Part shown: positions 18,871-28,032 of the stretch, piece after piece
Layout: the number at the start of each line of letters is the position of its first letter
How positions within the stretch are numbered: the stretch's first letter is position 1
Origin: Limosilactobacillus panis DSM 6035
Lineage (GTDB): Bacteria; Bacillota; Bacilli; Lactobacillales; Lactobacillaceae
DNA: 64,000 nt
Assembly: GCF_001435935.1 (NCBI RefSeq)
Contig: NZ_AZGM01000022.1
Span: 62,001-126,000, forward strand
Direction of reading: 5' to 3'
Made by a program: the position numbers and the translations under genes
The notes under the pieces: generated by a model
Databases searched by the model: none
Seen by the model: only the letters and a program-made list of their open reading frames with translations
Told to the model about the DNA's origin: nothing

Positions 18871-19821
18871 CTAATTAAAGTTAATTTCATGTTCACGGTA
18901 CTTAAATAATAGGCCCTCACGAAGTCCACTATTACTAAATTGGACCTCATCAATAGCCAGCTGCCGCATCAAGGCTAGCAACGGGAGGAGGCCGCCAATA
19001 ATGACGTCTGCCCGTTCCGTATTGATCCCCCGAATTTTAGCCCGTTCAGCCCGGCTATATTCCAGCAGCTCGTGCATGATACCGAATGCAGTCTGCGAAG
19101 TCATCGTTAAACCGTGAACGGGCGCTGGTTTGCCGTCAACCGCGTTCCGCCAGCGAAAGACCTTGGCCAGGGCCCGGTTAGACCCTCCAAGAGCCACGAT
19201 TTCCGTCCGGCGGAAGCGACTCAGCCAGCGCTGGTGTGACAGGGCTTCATCAACTTCCACCATCGCATCAAAGAGGTTGGCCGCGTTAATCTGGTCATCG
19301 AGGTGGTAGCGCTGGGATAAGATCACCGACCCCATCGGGATACTGACCGTTTCTTCCGCGGCACCGTTGTCGACCGCGACCAGCTCCATGCTGGCCCCAC
19401 CGGTATCAATAATCAGGCCATGCTTAAGCGGGAGGGTATTGCTGACCCCCACATAGTCCAGGTAGGCCTCCTGGGCCCCGGAGATAACCTTGATTTTAAA
19501 GCCCGTTTCCTTCTTAACCCGGTCAAGGAACTCTTGCTGGTTCTCGGCCTGACGGACCGCCGCCGTCGCCACCGCAACGATTCGCGCGTTCGGGTAGTCA
19601 TTACAAACAATCCGGAACTCCTTTAGAGCGGCAATTGTCCGTTCTACCGGTTCAGGCTTCAACACCTTTTCCGGGCCCATCTGTGATGACAGGCGGACAT
19701 AGCGCTTGAGGTACTGCTTAGTGACTGCGGACCCATCCTCCATTAGTTCGCTGATTTTTAAACGGACGGAGTTAGAGCCCAAGTCGATTACGGCGAGGTT
19801 ATTCTTCTTTGCCATTGGCAT
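18871..19821 (-). CDS. ppx: Exopolyphosphatase, Ppx/GppA family
   Basis: Ppx removes terminal phosphates from polyphosphate; related GppA enzymes hydrolyse pppGpp. The 316-residue protein has both ASKHA phosphate-binding motifs intact: VIDLGSNSVRLKI (about residues 9-21) and LIIDTGGASMEL (about 136-147). It overlaps the end of ppk by 23 bases and is the last gene of ppx2-ppk-ppx. ATG at 19821 and a second at 19815 are both possible. The length is that of the short, domain I-II form. Confidence 0.92.
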   Translation of the reverse strand: MPMAKKNNLAVIDLGSNSVRLKISELMEDGSAVTKQYLKRYVRLSSQMGPEKVLKPEPVERTIAALKEFRIVCNDYPNARIVAVATAAVRQAENQQEFLDRVKKETGFKIKVISGAQEAYLDYVGVSNTLPLKHGLIIDTGGASMELVAVDNGAAEETVSIPMGSVILSQRYHLDDQINAANLFDAMVEVDEALSHQRWLSRFRRTEIVALGGSNRALAKVFRWRNAVDGKPAPVHGLTMTSQTAFGIMHELLEYSRAERAKIRGINTERADVIIGGLLPLLALMRQLAIDEVQFSNSGLREGLLFKYREHEINFN

Positions 19822-22057
19822 CTCCCTTTCCTTTCAGGTGCAATGATGGAACATGCTTCGAAAGCGTCTCAAAAACAGTCGGAAAGTGCCGTTTAGCTTT
19901 CTCCTTGTTAGTTTCCTCCTTATTCAAGCTGACCGCTTCCTTAACAAAGTAGTCCTGAGAAGAGAACGGAGCATCTTCTCCCCGGTCAATCCGCTCGTAG
20001 TGGTCGCCCACAAGAACCCGGGCCTTCACGTTATCCTTCCACATTGTGTCAAAGATGTGAATTGCCCGGGCCTTGGTGTCGTCTTGGCGAACCGGGAAGA
20101 GTTCTTCAACCCGCCGGTTAAGGTTCCGCGTCATCATGTCCGCACTTGCCAGGTAGATCTCCTGGTGACCATTACTCTCAAAGTAGTAAATCCGGGAGTG
20201 CTCCAGGAAGCGACCAACAATTGAGTGGACCTCAATGTTACCGTGCAGCTCGGGGAGGTCGTTGCGTAGGCAGGTAATCCCCCGGACAATCAGCTGGATC
20301 TTGACCCCATTGGCAGCGGCATCGTAAAGGTGGGCAATAATCTGCTTATCGGATAGAGAATTCATCTTCATCCGGATTAATGCTGGGTTACCAGACTTAG
20401 CAACGGCAATCTGCTCGTCAATTTTCTGGTTAATGAACTCCCGAATTCCGTCTGGGGAAACCCGCAGCTGATAGAAGTACGGTGGCCGGGCAAACCCTGA
20501 CAACATGTTAAAGAGATTAGTCATGTCGACGCCGAGTTCGTGGTCACAGGTGAACATCCCCATGTCGGTATAGAAGTGAGCCGTGACGTCGTTATAATTC
20601 CCGGTTCCCAGGTGCATGTAACGACGGAGGCCGTCCTCATCCCGCCGGATCACCAGGGCCACCTTACAGTGGGTCTTGAGCCCAACCAGGCCGTAGATAA
20701 CGTGGCAGCCCATTTGTTCCAGTCGTTGCGCCCAGCGAACGTTATTCTGTTCATCAAACCGGGCCTTGACTTCAACCAGGACCGTGACCTGCTTTCCCTG
20801 CTGGGCAGCCATCCCCAGGTACTTAATGATTGGTGAGTTTCCGGAAACCCGGTAAAGGGTCATCTTAATCGCCAACACGCACGGGTCAATCGCTGCCTGG
20901 TGGATAAAGTTAGCCACGGCTGCGAAGTTATCGTACGGGTGTTGGACAAGGTAGTCGCGCTGACGGATGGCTGCGAAGATATCATGTTCCATGTCTAATG
21001 CTGGGTTCAGATAAGACTTAAACGGCTTGTAGCGGAGGTCATCATGACCGTCGACCATCCCCGACAATTTCTTCAAGAAGGTCAGGTCAACCGGACCGTT
21101 AACCCGGTAAATTGACCGCTCACTGACATGGAGGTTATCAATCAGCTGGTCTTCCAGCCAGGAATCAATATCGTGCTCCACTTCTAGCCGCATGACCTGG
21201 CCGTGCTCTCTTTCCCGAAGCTGGTGCTTAACCGCCCGCAACAAGTCTGAGGTATCTTCTTCCGCCACATCAAGGTCCATGTCCCGCATGACCCGGTAGG
21301 TCGCGGTTGCCAGAATTTGGTAACCAGGGAAGAGCTGTTTTAAGAACTCCTTGATTAGTTCATCAATCAAGATGAAGTTATTTTCACCTGGTAAACGCAC
21401 TAAGCGCTTGTAGATTTCAGGAACACGGACCGTCGCAAACTTAATGTCGGCTTCCTTCCGGTCATCGTGAGGCTCAGCCTGGGGCCGGTCGACTTCCTGG
21501 TCTCCTTCCAGGGTTTCGTGGCCATGGTGTTGTTGGCTAGCGGGGTCCCGCCGCAAGCTGATGGCAATGTTCAAGGAACTATTTGAAATTAACGGAAACG
21601 GCCGGGAACTGTCGTCAGCCATCGGCGTTAAGACCGGCATCAGTTCGTCATTAAAGTAACGCTTGATGAATTCGTACTGCTTTTCATCGAGGTCATTAAT
21701 GTGCAAAATATTAATATTCTGCCCAGCCAGCTGGGGAATCACCTGCTGGTTATAGATTTCGTAACGTTCCTTCACCATCCGGTGTTCCTTCTTGTTGACC
21801 GCATTCAACTGCTCTTCGGGAGTCAGGCCGGACGCATCGGTCGTTGTGACGTTGGCCGCGGCCAGCTTGTGGAGTGAGGCCACCCGGATCATGAAGAATT
21901 CGTCAACATTACTCTGGGTAATCCCCAAGAAATTAGCCCGTTCCAGCAGGGGGTTACTCATGTCGGTGGCTTCACCCAGGACCCGACCATTGAAGTCAAT
22001 CCAACTTAATTCACGGTTTACATAGTTTTCTGGTTTATAAAAGTCTTTGTACATCAT
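19799..22057 (-). CDS. ppk: Polyphosphate kinase
   Basis: PPK1 polymerises the gamma phosphate of ATP into polyphosphate, used in stress tolerance. The 752-residue protein has the N-terminal domain starting YVNRELSWIDFNGRVL, the head domain, and two catalytic C-terminal domains with the conserved HLGTGNYND-type motif holding the phosphorylated His (MHLGTGNYNDVTA) and YLASADMMTRNLNRR. Residues 171-203 form an acidic, His- and Asp-rich insert (SQQHHGHETLEGDQEVD onward) that I do not expect in the family core. It overlaps the stop of ppx2 by one base (TAATG), so translation is coupled. Confidence 0.96.
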   Translation of the reverse strand: MMYKDFYKPENYVNRELSWIDFNGRVLGEATDMSNPLLERANFLGITQSNVDEFFMIRVASLHKLAAANVTTTDASGLTPEEQLNAVNKKEHRMVKERYEIYNQQVIPQLAGQNINILHINDLDEKQYEFIKRYFNDELMPVLTPMADDSSRPFPLISNSSLNIAISLRRDPASQQHHGHETLEGDQEVDRPQAEPHDDRKEADIKFATVRVPEIYKRLVRLPGENNFILIDELIKEFLKQLFPGYQILATATYRVMRDMDLDVAEEDTSDLLRAVKHQLREREHGQVMRLEVEHDIDSWLEDQLIDNLHVSERSIYRVNGPVDLTFLKKLSGMVDGHDDLRYKPFKSYLNPALDMEHDIFAAIRQRDYLVQHPYDNFAAVANFIHQAAIDPCVLAIKMTLYRVSGNSPIIKYLGMAAQQGKQVTVLVEVKARFDEQNNVRWAQRLEQMGCHVIYGLVGLKTHCKVALVIRRDEDGLRRYMHLGTGNYNDVTAHFYTDMGMFTCDHELGVDMTNLFNMLSGFARPPYFYQLRVSPDGIREFINQKIDEQIAVAKSGNPALIRMKMNSLSDKQIIAHLYDAAANGVKIQLIVRGITCLRNDLPELHGNIEVHSIVGRFLEHSRIYYFESNGHQEIYLASADMMTRNLNRRVEELFPVRQDDTKARAIHIFDTMWKDNVKARVLVGDHYERIDRGEDAPFSSQDYFVKEAVSLNKEETNKEKAKRHFPTVFETLSKHVPSLHLKGKGDANGKEE

Positions 22058-23568
22058 TATCCCCTCTCAATCAGTACCGGTTTAATTCCATAAACATCAG
22101 TAAAGAGCTTGGCCTTTGTACTAAATGACCACTTCTCCAAAACCAGGTCATCGTTAGCGGTTGCCTTAATTTTTAACCGGCCGTCATCCGTCAGCTTTAG
22201 GCTGATCTTCTTAATCTTCTGTTGGCGGGAATCGTCTAAAGAATCCACTACCCGTAAGATTGCAGCCAACTTAGCAACCGTTAGCTGGATATCATCATCA
22301 AGCCGGCGGTAGTGGGGCTGGAAAACGGTTGGCGACTCGGCACTATGGTAGCGAGCCACCTCCGCAATGATTTGGTTATCATCGTCAGAAAGACCGATCC
22401 ACGGGTTGGCTTGGAGAATATATGCTGAGTGGCGGTAGTGACTCCGCTGGTTAATGAAGTTTCCAATATCGTCAACCTTGCAAGCAATCTCCAGCAGGAG
22501 GCGCTCGTGGTTACCCAAGCGGTGAATTGGCCGCAGTTGGTCAAAGAACTGCAGGGCAAAGTGGGTCACGAAGTGTTGGTGCGCCGTGTCGACCCCGTAG
22601 CGTTGTGCCAGGTTGTCGGCTGACGTCCTAATCATCGTCTGAACCTGCTGGCGGGACTGGTCGTTATTGACAGCAATTCCATTGGTCAAGCCGTCCATCA
22701 CCGAAATATTCGTAACGTAAGCCTTCTGGGGGTGAATCAACTGCGCTGCCCGCGCAATCACCATGTAGTTCGGCACGAGCAGGTTCTTCCGGTAATTCTC
22801 TACTGCCAGGCCACTCCAGAAGCCCTTCGATGGTGCCAGAAGATCAACCGGTTCATCAGCCTTGTCAAACAGGTCCAACGGAATCTCACCCAGGTGGCTC
22901 CCCCGGCTAACGTAGCGTTTACCCAAGACAGGGGCGTTTTGAATTAACAAGGTCGTCTTCTTCTTTTGAATCAGCTCGGGGGCAATATAGCCAAGCTTAC
23001 TACTGATATAGTCTTGGATGATTTCCTGGGGGTTGGTCGTCGTCTGCCGAAGACGGTCAACCAGACGGCTGATTTGGGCCCCACCAAGGTCTAGTTCCCA
23101 CAGGGTCTCAAAGTTTCCGTGGTGGAAAAAGGCCAGACTCAATGAATCCAGGCCCAGGCTTACCAGGTAGAGGCAGTGCTTACTGAGGTTCTTAAATTCA
23201 GACAGGTGGTTAACAACACAGCTCATCGACTGGGCCATCAGTTGGTTATTGTTCAACCAGGTGATCTCCAGTCCGGTCCGCACCTCCAGCTGGTCAGCAA
23301 CGTAACGGGCCGTTACCTTATCAAGGTCTTCCAGGGCGCCATAGAAAGAAACTTTCTTCACTTGGTAATCCTTGATCTGCTGCTTGAAGCCATCGATATT
23401 GTTGACGATGGCGGCCATGTTTTCGACGTAGTTGGCTACCCGGTTGGTCCCAACTACCAGTTCACCTGATTCGACATTATTAACTATTCTTAACTTTGGT
23501 AACTCTAGTATTCGTAGACTTACCCGGTCAGGCTCCAGATAAATCACGGCAATTAACGATTGTTTCAC
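22057..23568 (-). CDS. Ppx/GppA-related protein with degenerate HD domain
   Basis: This 503-residue protein precedes ppk and resembles the long Ppx2 form: an N-terminal ASKHA half and a C-terminal HD-type half (about 320-500). The key motifs are weak. The first phosphate loop reads VIYLEPDRVSLRI in place of a DxGSNSxR motif, the second reads VSLGLDSLSLAF in place of DxGGxSxE, and the HD box reads KVDDIGNF, with Asp where His is expected. It may be a regulator or scaffold of the operon and not an enzyme; this is inference. The start is GTG 23568 with GGAGG six bases away. Confidence 0.8.
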   Translation of the reverse strand: MKQSLIAVIYLEPDRVSLRILELPKLRIVNNVESGELVVGTNRVANYVENMAAIVNNIDGFKQQIKDYQVKKVSFYGALEDLDKVTARYVADQLEVRTGLEITWLNNNQLMAQSMSCVVNHLSEFKNLSKHCLYLVSLGLDSLSLAFFHHGNFETLWELDLGGAQISRLVDRLRQTTTNPQEIIQDYISSKLGYIAPELIQKKKTTLLIQNAPVLGKRYVSRGSHLGEIPLDLFDKADEPVDLLAPSKGFWSGLAVENYRKNLLVPNYMVIARAAQLIHPQKAYVTNISVMDGLTNGIAVNNDQSRQQVQTMIRTSADNLAQRYGVDTAHQHFVTHFALQFFDQLRPIHRLGNHERLLLEIACKVDDIGNFINQRSHYRHSAYILQANPWIGLSDDDNQIIAEVARYHSAESPTVFQPHYRRLDDDIQLTVAKLAAILRVVDSLDDSRQQKIKKISLKLTDDGRLKIKATANDDLVLEKWSFSTKAKLFTDVYGIKPVLIERG

Positions 23569-23598
23569 TTTAGCCCTCCTCCGCTTCTTACTAATTTA

Positions 23599-23626
23599 AT
23601 TATAGCCCATAAGTTGCGTTCGCCAA
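23599..23626 (-). promoter_or_regulatory. Promoter of the polyphosphate operon
   Basis: On the minus strand TTGGCG and a perfect TATAAT are 16 bases apart, 31 bases before the GTG start. Confidence 0.65.
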
Positions 23627-23680
23627 AGTTTGTTTATTCTACTAATTACCGGTTGACTGTCTATTAATAATTTAAACAGA

Positions 23681-23718
23681 AAAAGACCTTCGTGGTTCAC
23701 TCTAAACCATGAAGGTCT
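23681..23718 (-). terminator. Terminator after the acyl-ACP thioesterase gene
   Basis: The 13-bp stem GACCTTCATGGTT / AACCACGAAGGTC (minus strand) with a T-rich tail closes the long replication cluster transcript. Confidence 0.85.
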
Positions 23719-23723
23719 GTTTA

Positions 23724-24494
23724 CTAACCATTATTCACGGGTGCCCAGGTAATTTCAGCGCTAGTGCAGCACTCGCCACCGGACCAAACTTCATGTTGGG
23801 ATGTCGTGGTACCGTCATCTTGGATGCGGGCCAAGCGACTTTCCACCGTGGCGTTTTCCTGGACCTCATTTTGGTACTGAATAGTAAAGGCAACCGGCTG
23901 GTGGTGGCGCAAGAACACCGCCCCCAGGGGGTCCGTCAGCCAGTCAAAGTAGCGGGCGTTATTGACGTGGTGGTTAACGTCAATGTCGTAGTACCGCACC
24001 CGGTACTGCTGGCTGGTAAAATTGCCGGAGAGCTTACCCGGCTTCTTGGGCTTATCCAGCCGTTTTTGGACTGGTGATTCGAACGGGGCCAGTAGTTCAT
24101 CCGGGATTTTCATCAGGCGTCGCTTTTGCAGGTTCATCATCACAAAGAGGGCCTTGATATGGGCGTAGTGATGGTGGTGCAGGTCGTCCATCCAGAACTC
24201 ACGTAGGGCAAAAAAGGCGTTACTAGCCGTTGCCCGGGTCCCCAGGATTACCTGGTCACCATAGCGCGGCTGATTGGCACTTAAGTGGCCCTCATACGAG
24301 ATTACCACCCAGGCGCCCCCACTCTGTTCAACCTTCTGGCGGTCAAGGCCCATAAAGATGGAGTGGGCATCCGAAACCATCGTCATCATGCTCATCAGCA
24401 TGCTGAGGCCAGGATGACCAGTGTCAGTGCACTCATAGTACTTAAGTTGGTGCAACATCTCATAGCAATTTGCGGTCTGTTGAAGTTCTGTCAC
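23724..24494 (-). CDS. Acyl-ACP thioesterase
   Basis: Thioesterases of this family release fatty acids from acyl carrier protein. The 256-residue protein has two hot-dog folds: the first includes SDAHSIFMGLD and the second the conserved stretch YDIDVNHHVNNARYFDW (about residues 167-183), typical of FatA/FatB-like bacterial members and holding the catalytic Asn/His. It follows rsmI with two bases between, so it is the tail of the replication/repair operon. The position is conserved in several lactobacilli as far as I recall. Confidence 0.88.
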   Translation of the reverse strand: MTELQQTANCYEMLHQLKYYECTDTGHPGLSMLMSMMTMVSDAHSIFMGLDRQKVEQSGGAWVVISYEGHLSANQPRYGDQVILGTRATASNAFFALREFWMDDLHHHHYAHIKALFVMMNLQKRRLMKIPDELLAPFESPVQKRLDKPKKPGKLSGNFTSQQYRVRYYDIDVNHHVNNARYFDWLTDPLGAVFLRHHQPVAFTIQYQNEVQENATVESRLARIQDDGTTTSQHEVWSGGECCTSAEITWAPVNNG

Positions 24495-24496
24495 AA

Positions 24497-25369
24497 TTAT
24501 TCTCCTATATGGTGGTACTGACGGTAAAGTTGCTGACGGTTAAGGCCGTTGCGTTTAGCGACTAGCTTGATCGCCGCGTTAGTCGACAGACCCTTCACGA
24601 TTTCCTGGTCAACTTGCTCCAATGGGGATAAGTCACTGGCCGGCTGGGTGTCCTCTTGAGGGTGCGGGTTTCCAGCAACCAAAACCACGAACTCACCGCG
24701 CGGGCTGTGCTCAGTAAAGTAGGCCTGCAACTCCCCGAGTGACCCCCGACTGAATTCCTCATAACGCTTAGTAAGTTCACGCGCGAGAACCGCCTGGCGG
24801 CCGGCCCCTAAAACCTCCGCCAGGGTTGCGAGGGTCTTCTTCAGCCGGTGAGGCGCCTCGTAAAAGATCAGCGTTTCCGGCCGGTTGACCATTGCCTGCA
24901 ACTCGGTCACCTGCTGCTGGTGCTTCCGTTGCAAAAAGCCGTAGAAGTAAAAGGGCTGCGGGGCCAGGCCCGAGGCAATCAAAGCGGTCAGGCCGGCGTT
25001 GGCACCGGGGAGGGGAACAACCGGAATCCCCGCTTTGACCGCGGCAGCAACCAGTTCCTTACCCGGGTCCGAGATGGATGGCATCCCCGCATCACTGCAC
25101 TGGGCGATGGTTACCCCATTTTTGAGCTTCTCAATCAGTTCTGGGATCCGTTGCTCCGTATTGTGCTCGTGAAAGCTGATTTCCTTTGTATCGATCTCAA
25201 AGTGGTTAAGCAGCTGCTGGGTGTGACGGGTATCCTCAGCTGCAATCAGGTCCACTTCGCGTAGGGTTTTAACTGCCCGGAAGGTCATGTCATCGAGGTT
25301 ACCAATCGGTGTTGGTACCAAGTAAAGCCGTCCTGTATCACTATTTTGAAAACTACTAATTTGTTGCAT
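24497..25369 (-). CDS. rsmI: 16S rRNA 2'-O-ribose C1402 methyltransferase
   Basis: RsmI methylates the ribose of C1402 in 16S rRNA using S-adenosylmethionine. The 290-residue protein has the tetrapyrrole-methylase fold, with LYLVPTPIGNLDDMTFRA (residues 15-32), IAAEDTRHT and VPLPGANAGLTALI as family motifs. It follows yabA by 11 bases, as in Bacillus. Confidence 0.96.
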   Translation of the reverse strand: MQQISSFQNSDTGRLYLVPTPIGNLDDMTFRAVKTLREVDLIAAEDTRHTQQLLNHFEIDTKEISFHEHNTEQRIPELIEKLKNGVTIAQCSDAGMPSISDPGKELVAAAVKAGIPVVPLPGANAGLTALIASGLAPQPFYFYGFLQRKHQQQVTELQAMVNRPETLIFYEAPHRLKKTLATLAEVLGAGRQAVLARELTKRYEEFSRGSLGELQAYFTEHSPRGEFVVLVAGNPHPQEDTQPASDLSPLEQVDQEIVKGLSTNAAIKLVAKRNGLNRQQLYRQYHHIGE

Positions 25370-25380
25370 CCACTTACCCC

Positions 25381-25734
25381 TTATTGTTTCTGTTGGTCAT
25401 TGATTCCACTAAAAATCGCCTCGTCACAGAAAATGCAGCTTTCGTGCGGGGCAAGCCGTTCACCAAAGTGCTTCCGGCAAACATGAAAGCCCTGGTGGTA
25501 AAGCTCATTGAGCGTTCGCCGCCCCGTCGACAACTGCTGTTCTCCCCGCTGGTCACGGAGCTTCTTGATTGCCTGTTGGAGGTGGTTATTTTCAATCGTC
25601 AGTTCCGCGTTCTGGGCCAGGACGTTGTTCAGTTGCGTTTTCAAGTCCGCCAATTCGCTCGTCATCTCACCCAGCTGGTTGCTGAGTTTCCCTAAACTAT
25701 CATAAATGCTGTTTCGCTGCTGATCATCGTTCAT
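25381..25734 (-). CDS. yabA: Replication initiation control protein YabA
   Basis: YabA restrains DNA replication initiation by binding DnaA and the DnaN clamp. The 117-residue protein has an N-terminal coiled coil (about residues 8-70, LGKLSNQLGEMTSELADLK) that forms a tetramer and a C-terminal zinc module with His, Cys and a final CIFC pair. Its place between holB and rsmI is the classic Firmicute order. Length and frame are normal. Confidence 0.94.
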   Translation of the reverse strand: MNDDQQRNSIYDSLGKLSNQLGEMTSELADLKTQLNNVLAQNAELTIENNHLQQAIKKLRDQRGEQQLSTGRRTLNELYHQGFHVCRKHFGERLAPHESCIFCDEAIFSGINDQQKQ

Positions 25735-25747
25735 GATCGCGCCTCCA

Positions 25748-26770
25748 TTAATCTGTCAATGTCTGGACAATGCGAATCGTCAATTCTTCCAAAATATTTT
25801 GAAAGCTAATATTTTGCTCTAAGTAGTGGCGGGTGGCTAGGGTTAACTGGCTAACCGTCAGCAGGTCGGCCATCGAATAGTGTTGCCCCACAGATTTAAT
25901 CGCCGTCAATTCTTCAACAAAGTGAAAGCGGTCCTGGTCCTCAATCCCGTTTGCTGCCAAGAGGGTATCCCGCCAAATCAGGGCTGCCAGGTCAAGTAAA
26001 ACGAGCTGGTGGTCCCGATTATGGGCCCCGAGCTTGACCAGGTCCGTCTGTACGCCGACAAAGGCCATCATCTTTCCCTGGCTAACCTGGTGGTACCACT
26101 GGAGAATTCCGGCAACGGCCTGGTCGAACCAACCATCCTGGCACCAGTCCACCACCGTCGTTACCGAGTCTGTTAGGCCAATTGCAATCCGGGCCTTTTT
26201 CTCCGTTACCCCCTGCTCTTGCAGGGCACTGAGCAACTCCTGCCGGTTCAGGGGAGCCATTTCGAGCACCTGGGTCCGCGACTGAATTGTCGGCAGGATG
26301 GCACTCTTGTTGGTTGTCAACATCAGGATGTAGATCCCGGGTCCCGGCTCCTCGATGAACTTTAACAGGCTGTTTGCCGCACTCGTGGTCATCTTTTCGG
26401 CATCCTTGATAATGAAAAGTTTCTTATTGCCCTCCATTGCGCTCTTGGTAAACTCACTTTTCAGGCGCCGGATGGTATCGACCTTAATCTGCCGCCCCTC
26501 AGCCTGAGCAAGGACAATGTCGGGATGGTTTTCACTCAAAATGCGCTGGCACTCCGGACAGGTGCCGTCGGGTTCCCCGTCAACCGGGTGCAGGCAAAAT
26601 AGCCGCAGTGCCAGCCAACGGGCCACCGTTTCCTTGCCGGAACCACTCGGCCCCACTAACAAGTAGGCGTGCGCCAATTCTTTATTTTTGATTACCCGTT
26701 TGAGCTGACTAATCAAAACTGGCTGGAGTTGCTCTGCCCGGGTTACCTCCGCTGCGTTCACCAATACCAC
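25748..26770 (-). CDS. holB: DNA polymerase III delta' subunit
   Basis: Delta' is part of the clamp loader that places the sliding clamp on DNA. The 340-residue protein has an AAA+ domain with LLVGPSGSGKETVARW (about residues 37-52), a cysteine-rich zinc motif (CLHPVDGEPDGTCPEC) and the segment SLLKFIEEPGPG, which replaces the active sensor of true ATPases. It lies between darA and yabA with short gaps. Confidence 0.94.
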   Translation of the reverse strand: MVLVNAAEVTRAEQLQPVLISQLKRVIKNKELAHAYLLVGPSGSGKETVARWLALRLFCLHPVDGEPDGTCPECQRILSENHPDIVLAQAEGRQIKVDTIRRLKSEFTKSAMEGNKKLFIIKDAEKMTTSAANSLLKFIEEPGPGIYILMLTTNKSAILPTIQSRTQVLEMAPLNRQELLSALQEQGVTEKKARIAIGLTDSVTTVVDWCQDGWFDQAVAGILQWYHQVSQGKMMAFVGVQTDLVKLGAHNRDHQLVLLDLAALIWRDTLLAANGIEDQDRFHFVEELTAIKSVGQHYSMADLLTVSQLTLATRHYLEQNISFQNILEELTIRIVQTLTD

Positions 26771-26774
26771 CTAC

Positions 26775-27098
26775 TTAAAACTTGAGAAACTGTTCCACCG
26801 GCATCACGAAAACGGTGGCACCACCGATGCGGACATTAACAGGAAAGGCCGAACCGCCCTCGACGTCAATGTGCATCTGAGAAGTGACGTATTGTTCCCG
26901 TGACTCGGCATTTTTCTTAATGATGTCAAGCACTTGTTGGACCTTTTCATCCTTGACCCCAATCAAAAAGGTGGCGTTTCCTTCACGCAAGAAGCCCCCC
27001 GTTGTTGATAACTGGGTCACCTGAATTTCGGCCTTGTTAAATGCTTTTCGTAAGCGATTGCTGTCCTTGGATTGCACAATGGCAATAATCATCTTCAT
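26775..27098 (-). CDS. darA: Cyclic di-AMP receptor DarA (YaaQ/PII-like)
   Basis: DarA is a small trimeric PII-like protein that binds cyclic di-AMP; its downstream target is not firmly known. The protein starts MKMIIAIVQSKDSNRLRKAF and carries the family motifs TGGFLREGNATFLIGV and the C-terminal GGATVFVMPVEQF, about 107 residues. I chose ATG 27098 because the AAGGAG site fits it best; a start nine bases upstream adds three unconserved residues. It lies between tmk and holB as in Bacillus. The window also encodes KimA, a known c-di-AMP target in other species. Confidence 0.94.
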   Translation of the reverse strand: MKMIIAIVQSKDSNRLRKAFNKAEIQVTQLSTTGGFLREGNATFLIGVKDEKVQQVLDIIKKNAESREQYVTSQMHIDVEGGSAFPVNVRIGGATVFVMPVEQFLKF

Positions 27099-27120
27099 AG
27101 TAATCACTCCTTAGATCTTC

Positions 27121-27762
27121 TTAAAATAGGTCGGGATAACGCGTATGAATGACCTGCCGCACGTCTGTAATTACCTGATCAAGCGGTTGACTGGCATCAA
27201 CGAGCTTAATACGGTCCGGGTCATTGTGGTACATGCGGAGGTAGGCCTGGCGAACCGCCTGGTGAAAGGCCAGTTTTTCTTTATCAAGGCGGTTAACCTG
27301 GTCTGACCGGTGCTCTGCAATCCGGCGGAGGCCAATTTCCGATTCGATGTCCAGATAAACCGTGAGTTCCGGCATTACCCCATCAATTGCAAACTGGTTT
27401 AACTGCCAAATCTCCTTTTCACCCAGCTGCCGACCAGCTCCCTGGTAAGCGACTGAACTGTCAACATAGCGGTCACAAAGGATCACCTTACCCGCATTTA
27501 AGTCCGGCAGGATCTCCGAAATGACGTGCTGACGCCGGCTGGCGGCAAAAAGGAGGGCCTCTGTCCGCCCGTCCATGTCGCCATTAGCAGCGTTAAAAAG
27601 GAGCTGGCGAATCTGTTCAGAAATACGGTCCCCACCTGGTTCCCGGGTATACACAACCCGGTCTTTTCCCAGCTGGTCCTCCAGGTCCGCTTGAATCTGG
27701 CGGAGGACACTCGTCTTTCCTGCGCCATCTGGGCCTTCAAAAGATATGAACTTTCCTTGCAT
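27121..27762 (-). CDS. tmk: Thymidylate kinase
   Basis: Tmk phosphorylates dTMP to dTDP for DNA synthesis. The 213-residue protein has the P-loop FEGPDGAGKTSVLRQ (residues 8-22), the DRYVDSSVAYQGAGR substrate motif (about 96-110) and a lid region with RIAEHRSDQVNRLD. It is in the recR-yaaL-tmk-darA order of Firmicutes. Confidence 0.97.
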   Translation of the reverse strand: MQGKFISFEGPDGAGKTSVLRQIQADLEDQLGKDRVVYTREPGGDRISEQIRQLLFNAANGDMDGRTEALLFAASRRQHVISEILPDLNAGKVILCDRYVDSSVAYQGAGRQLGEKEIWQLNQFAIDGVMPELTVYLDIESEIGLRRIAEHRSDQVNRLDKEKLAFHQAVRQAYLRMYHNDPDRIKLVDASQPLDQVITDVRQVIHTRYPDLF

Positions 27763-27779
27763 TTTATTTTCACCTGTTC

Positions 27780-28028
27780 CTAACGACTAATGACACCATG
27801 GTTGAGCTGGCCATGGACTTTGTACTTCCGGGCAATCTTATAAAGATATAAGTACTTCTGTTCCTGGATCTTGGTGCGGTCACGAAGCTCGCTGCTAACG
27901 TTGGCTTCATAGACCGCCCGCTCAGTTTCCTTAGCATGGTCCCAGCTGGCCTTCGTATCATAAATAGCGTTTAGTAAACGCTGGTTACGCAACTGGGCAA
28001 CCCGATCTTTTCGGCGACCAAATAGCAC
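27780..28028 (-). CDS. yaaL: YaaL family protein (DUF2508)
   Basis: The 82-residue, charged, helical protein (MLFGRRKDRVAQLRNQ) fits the YaaL/DUF2508 family by size and by its place between recR and tmk. No function is established for the family. There is no signal peptide or membrane segment. Four bases separate it from recR. Confidence 0.85.
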   Translation of the reverse strand: MLFGRRKDRVAQLRNQRLLNAIYDTKASWDHAKETERAVYEANVSSELRDRTKIQEQKYLYLYKIARKYKVHGQLNHGVISR

Positions 28029-28032
28029 TCTC

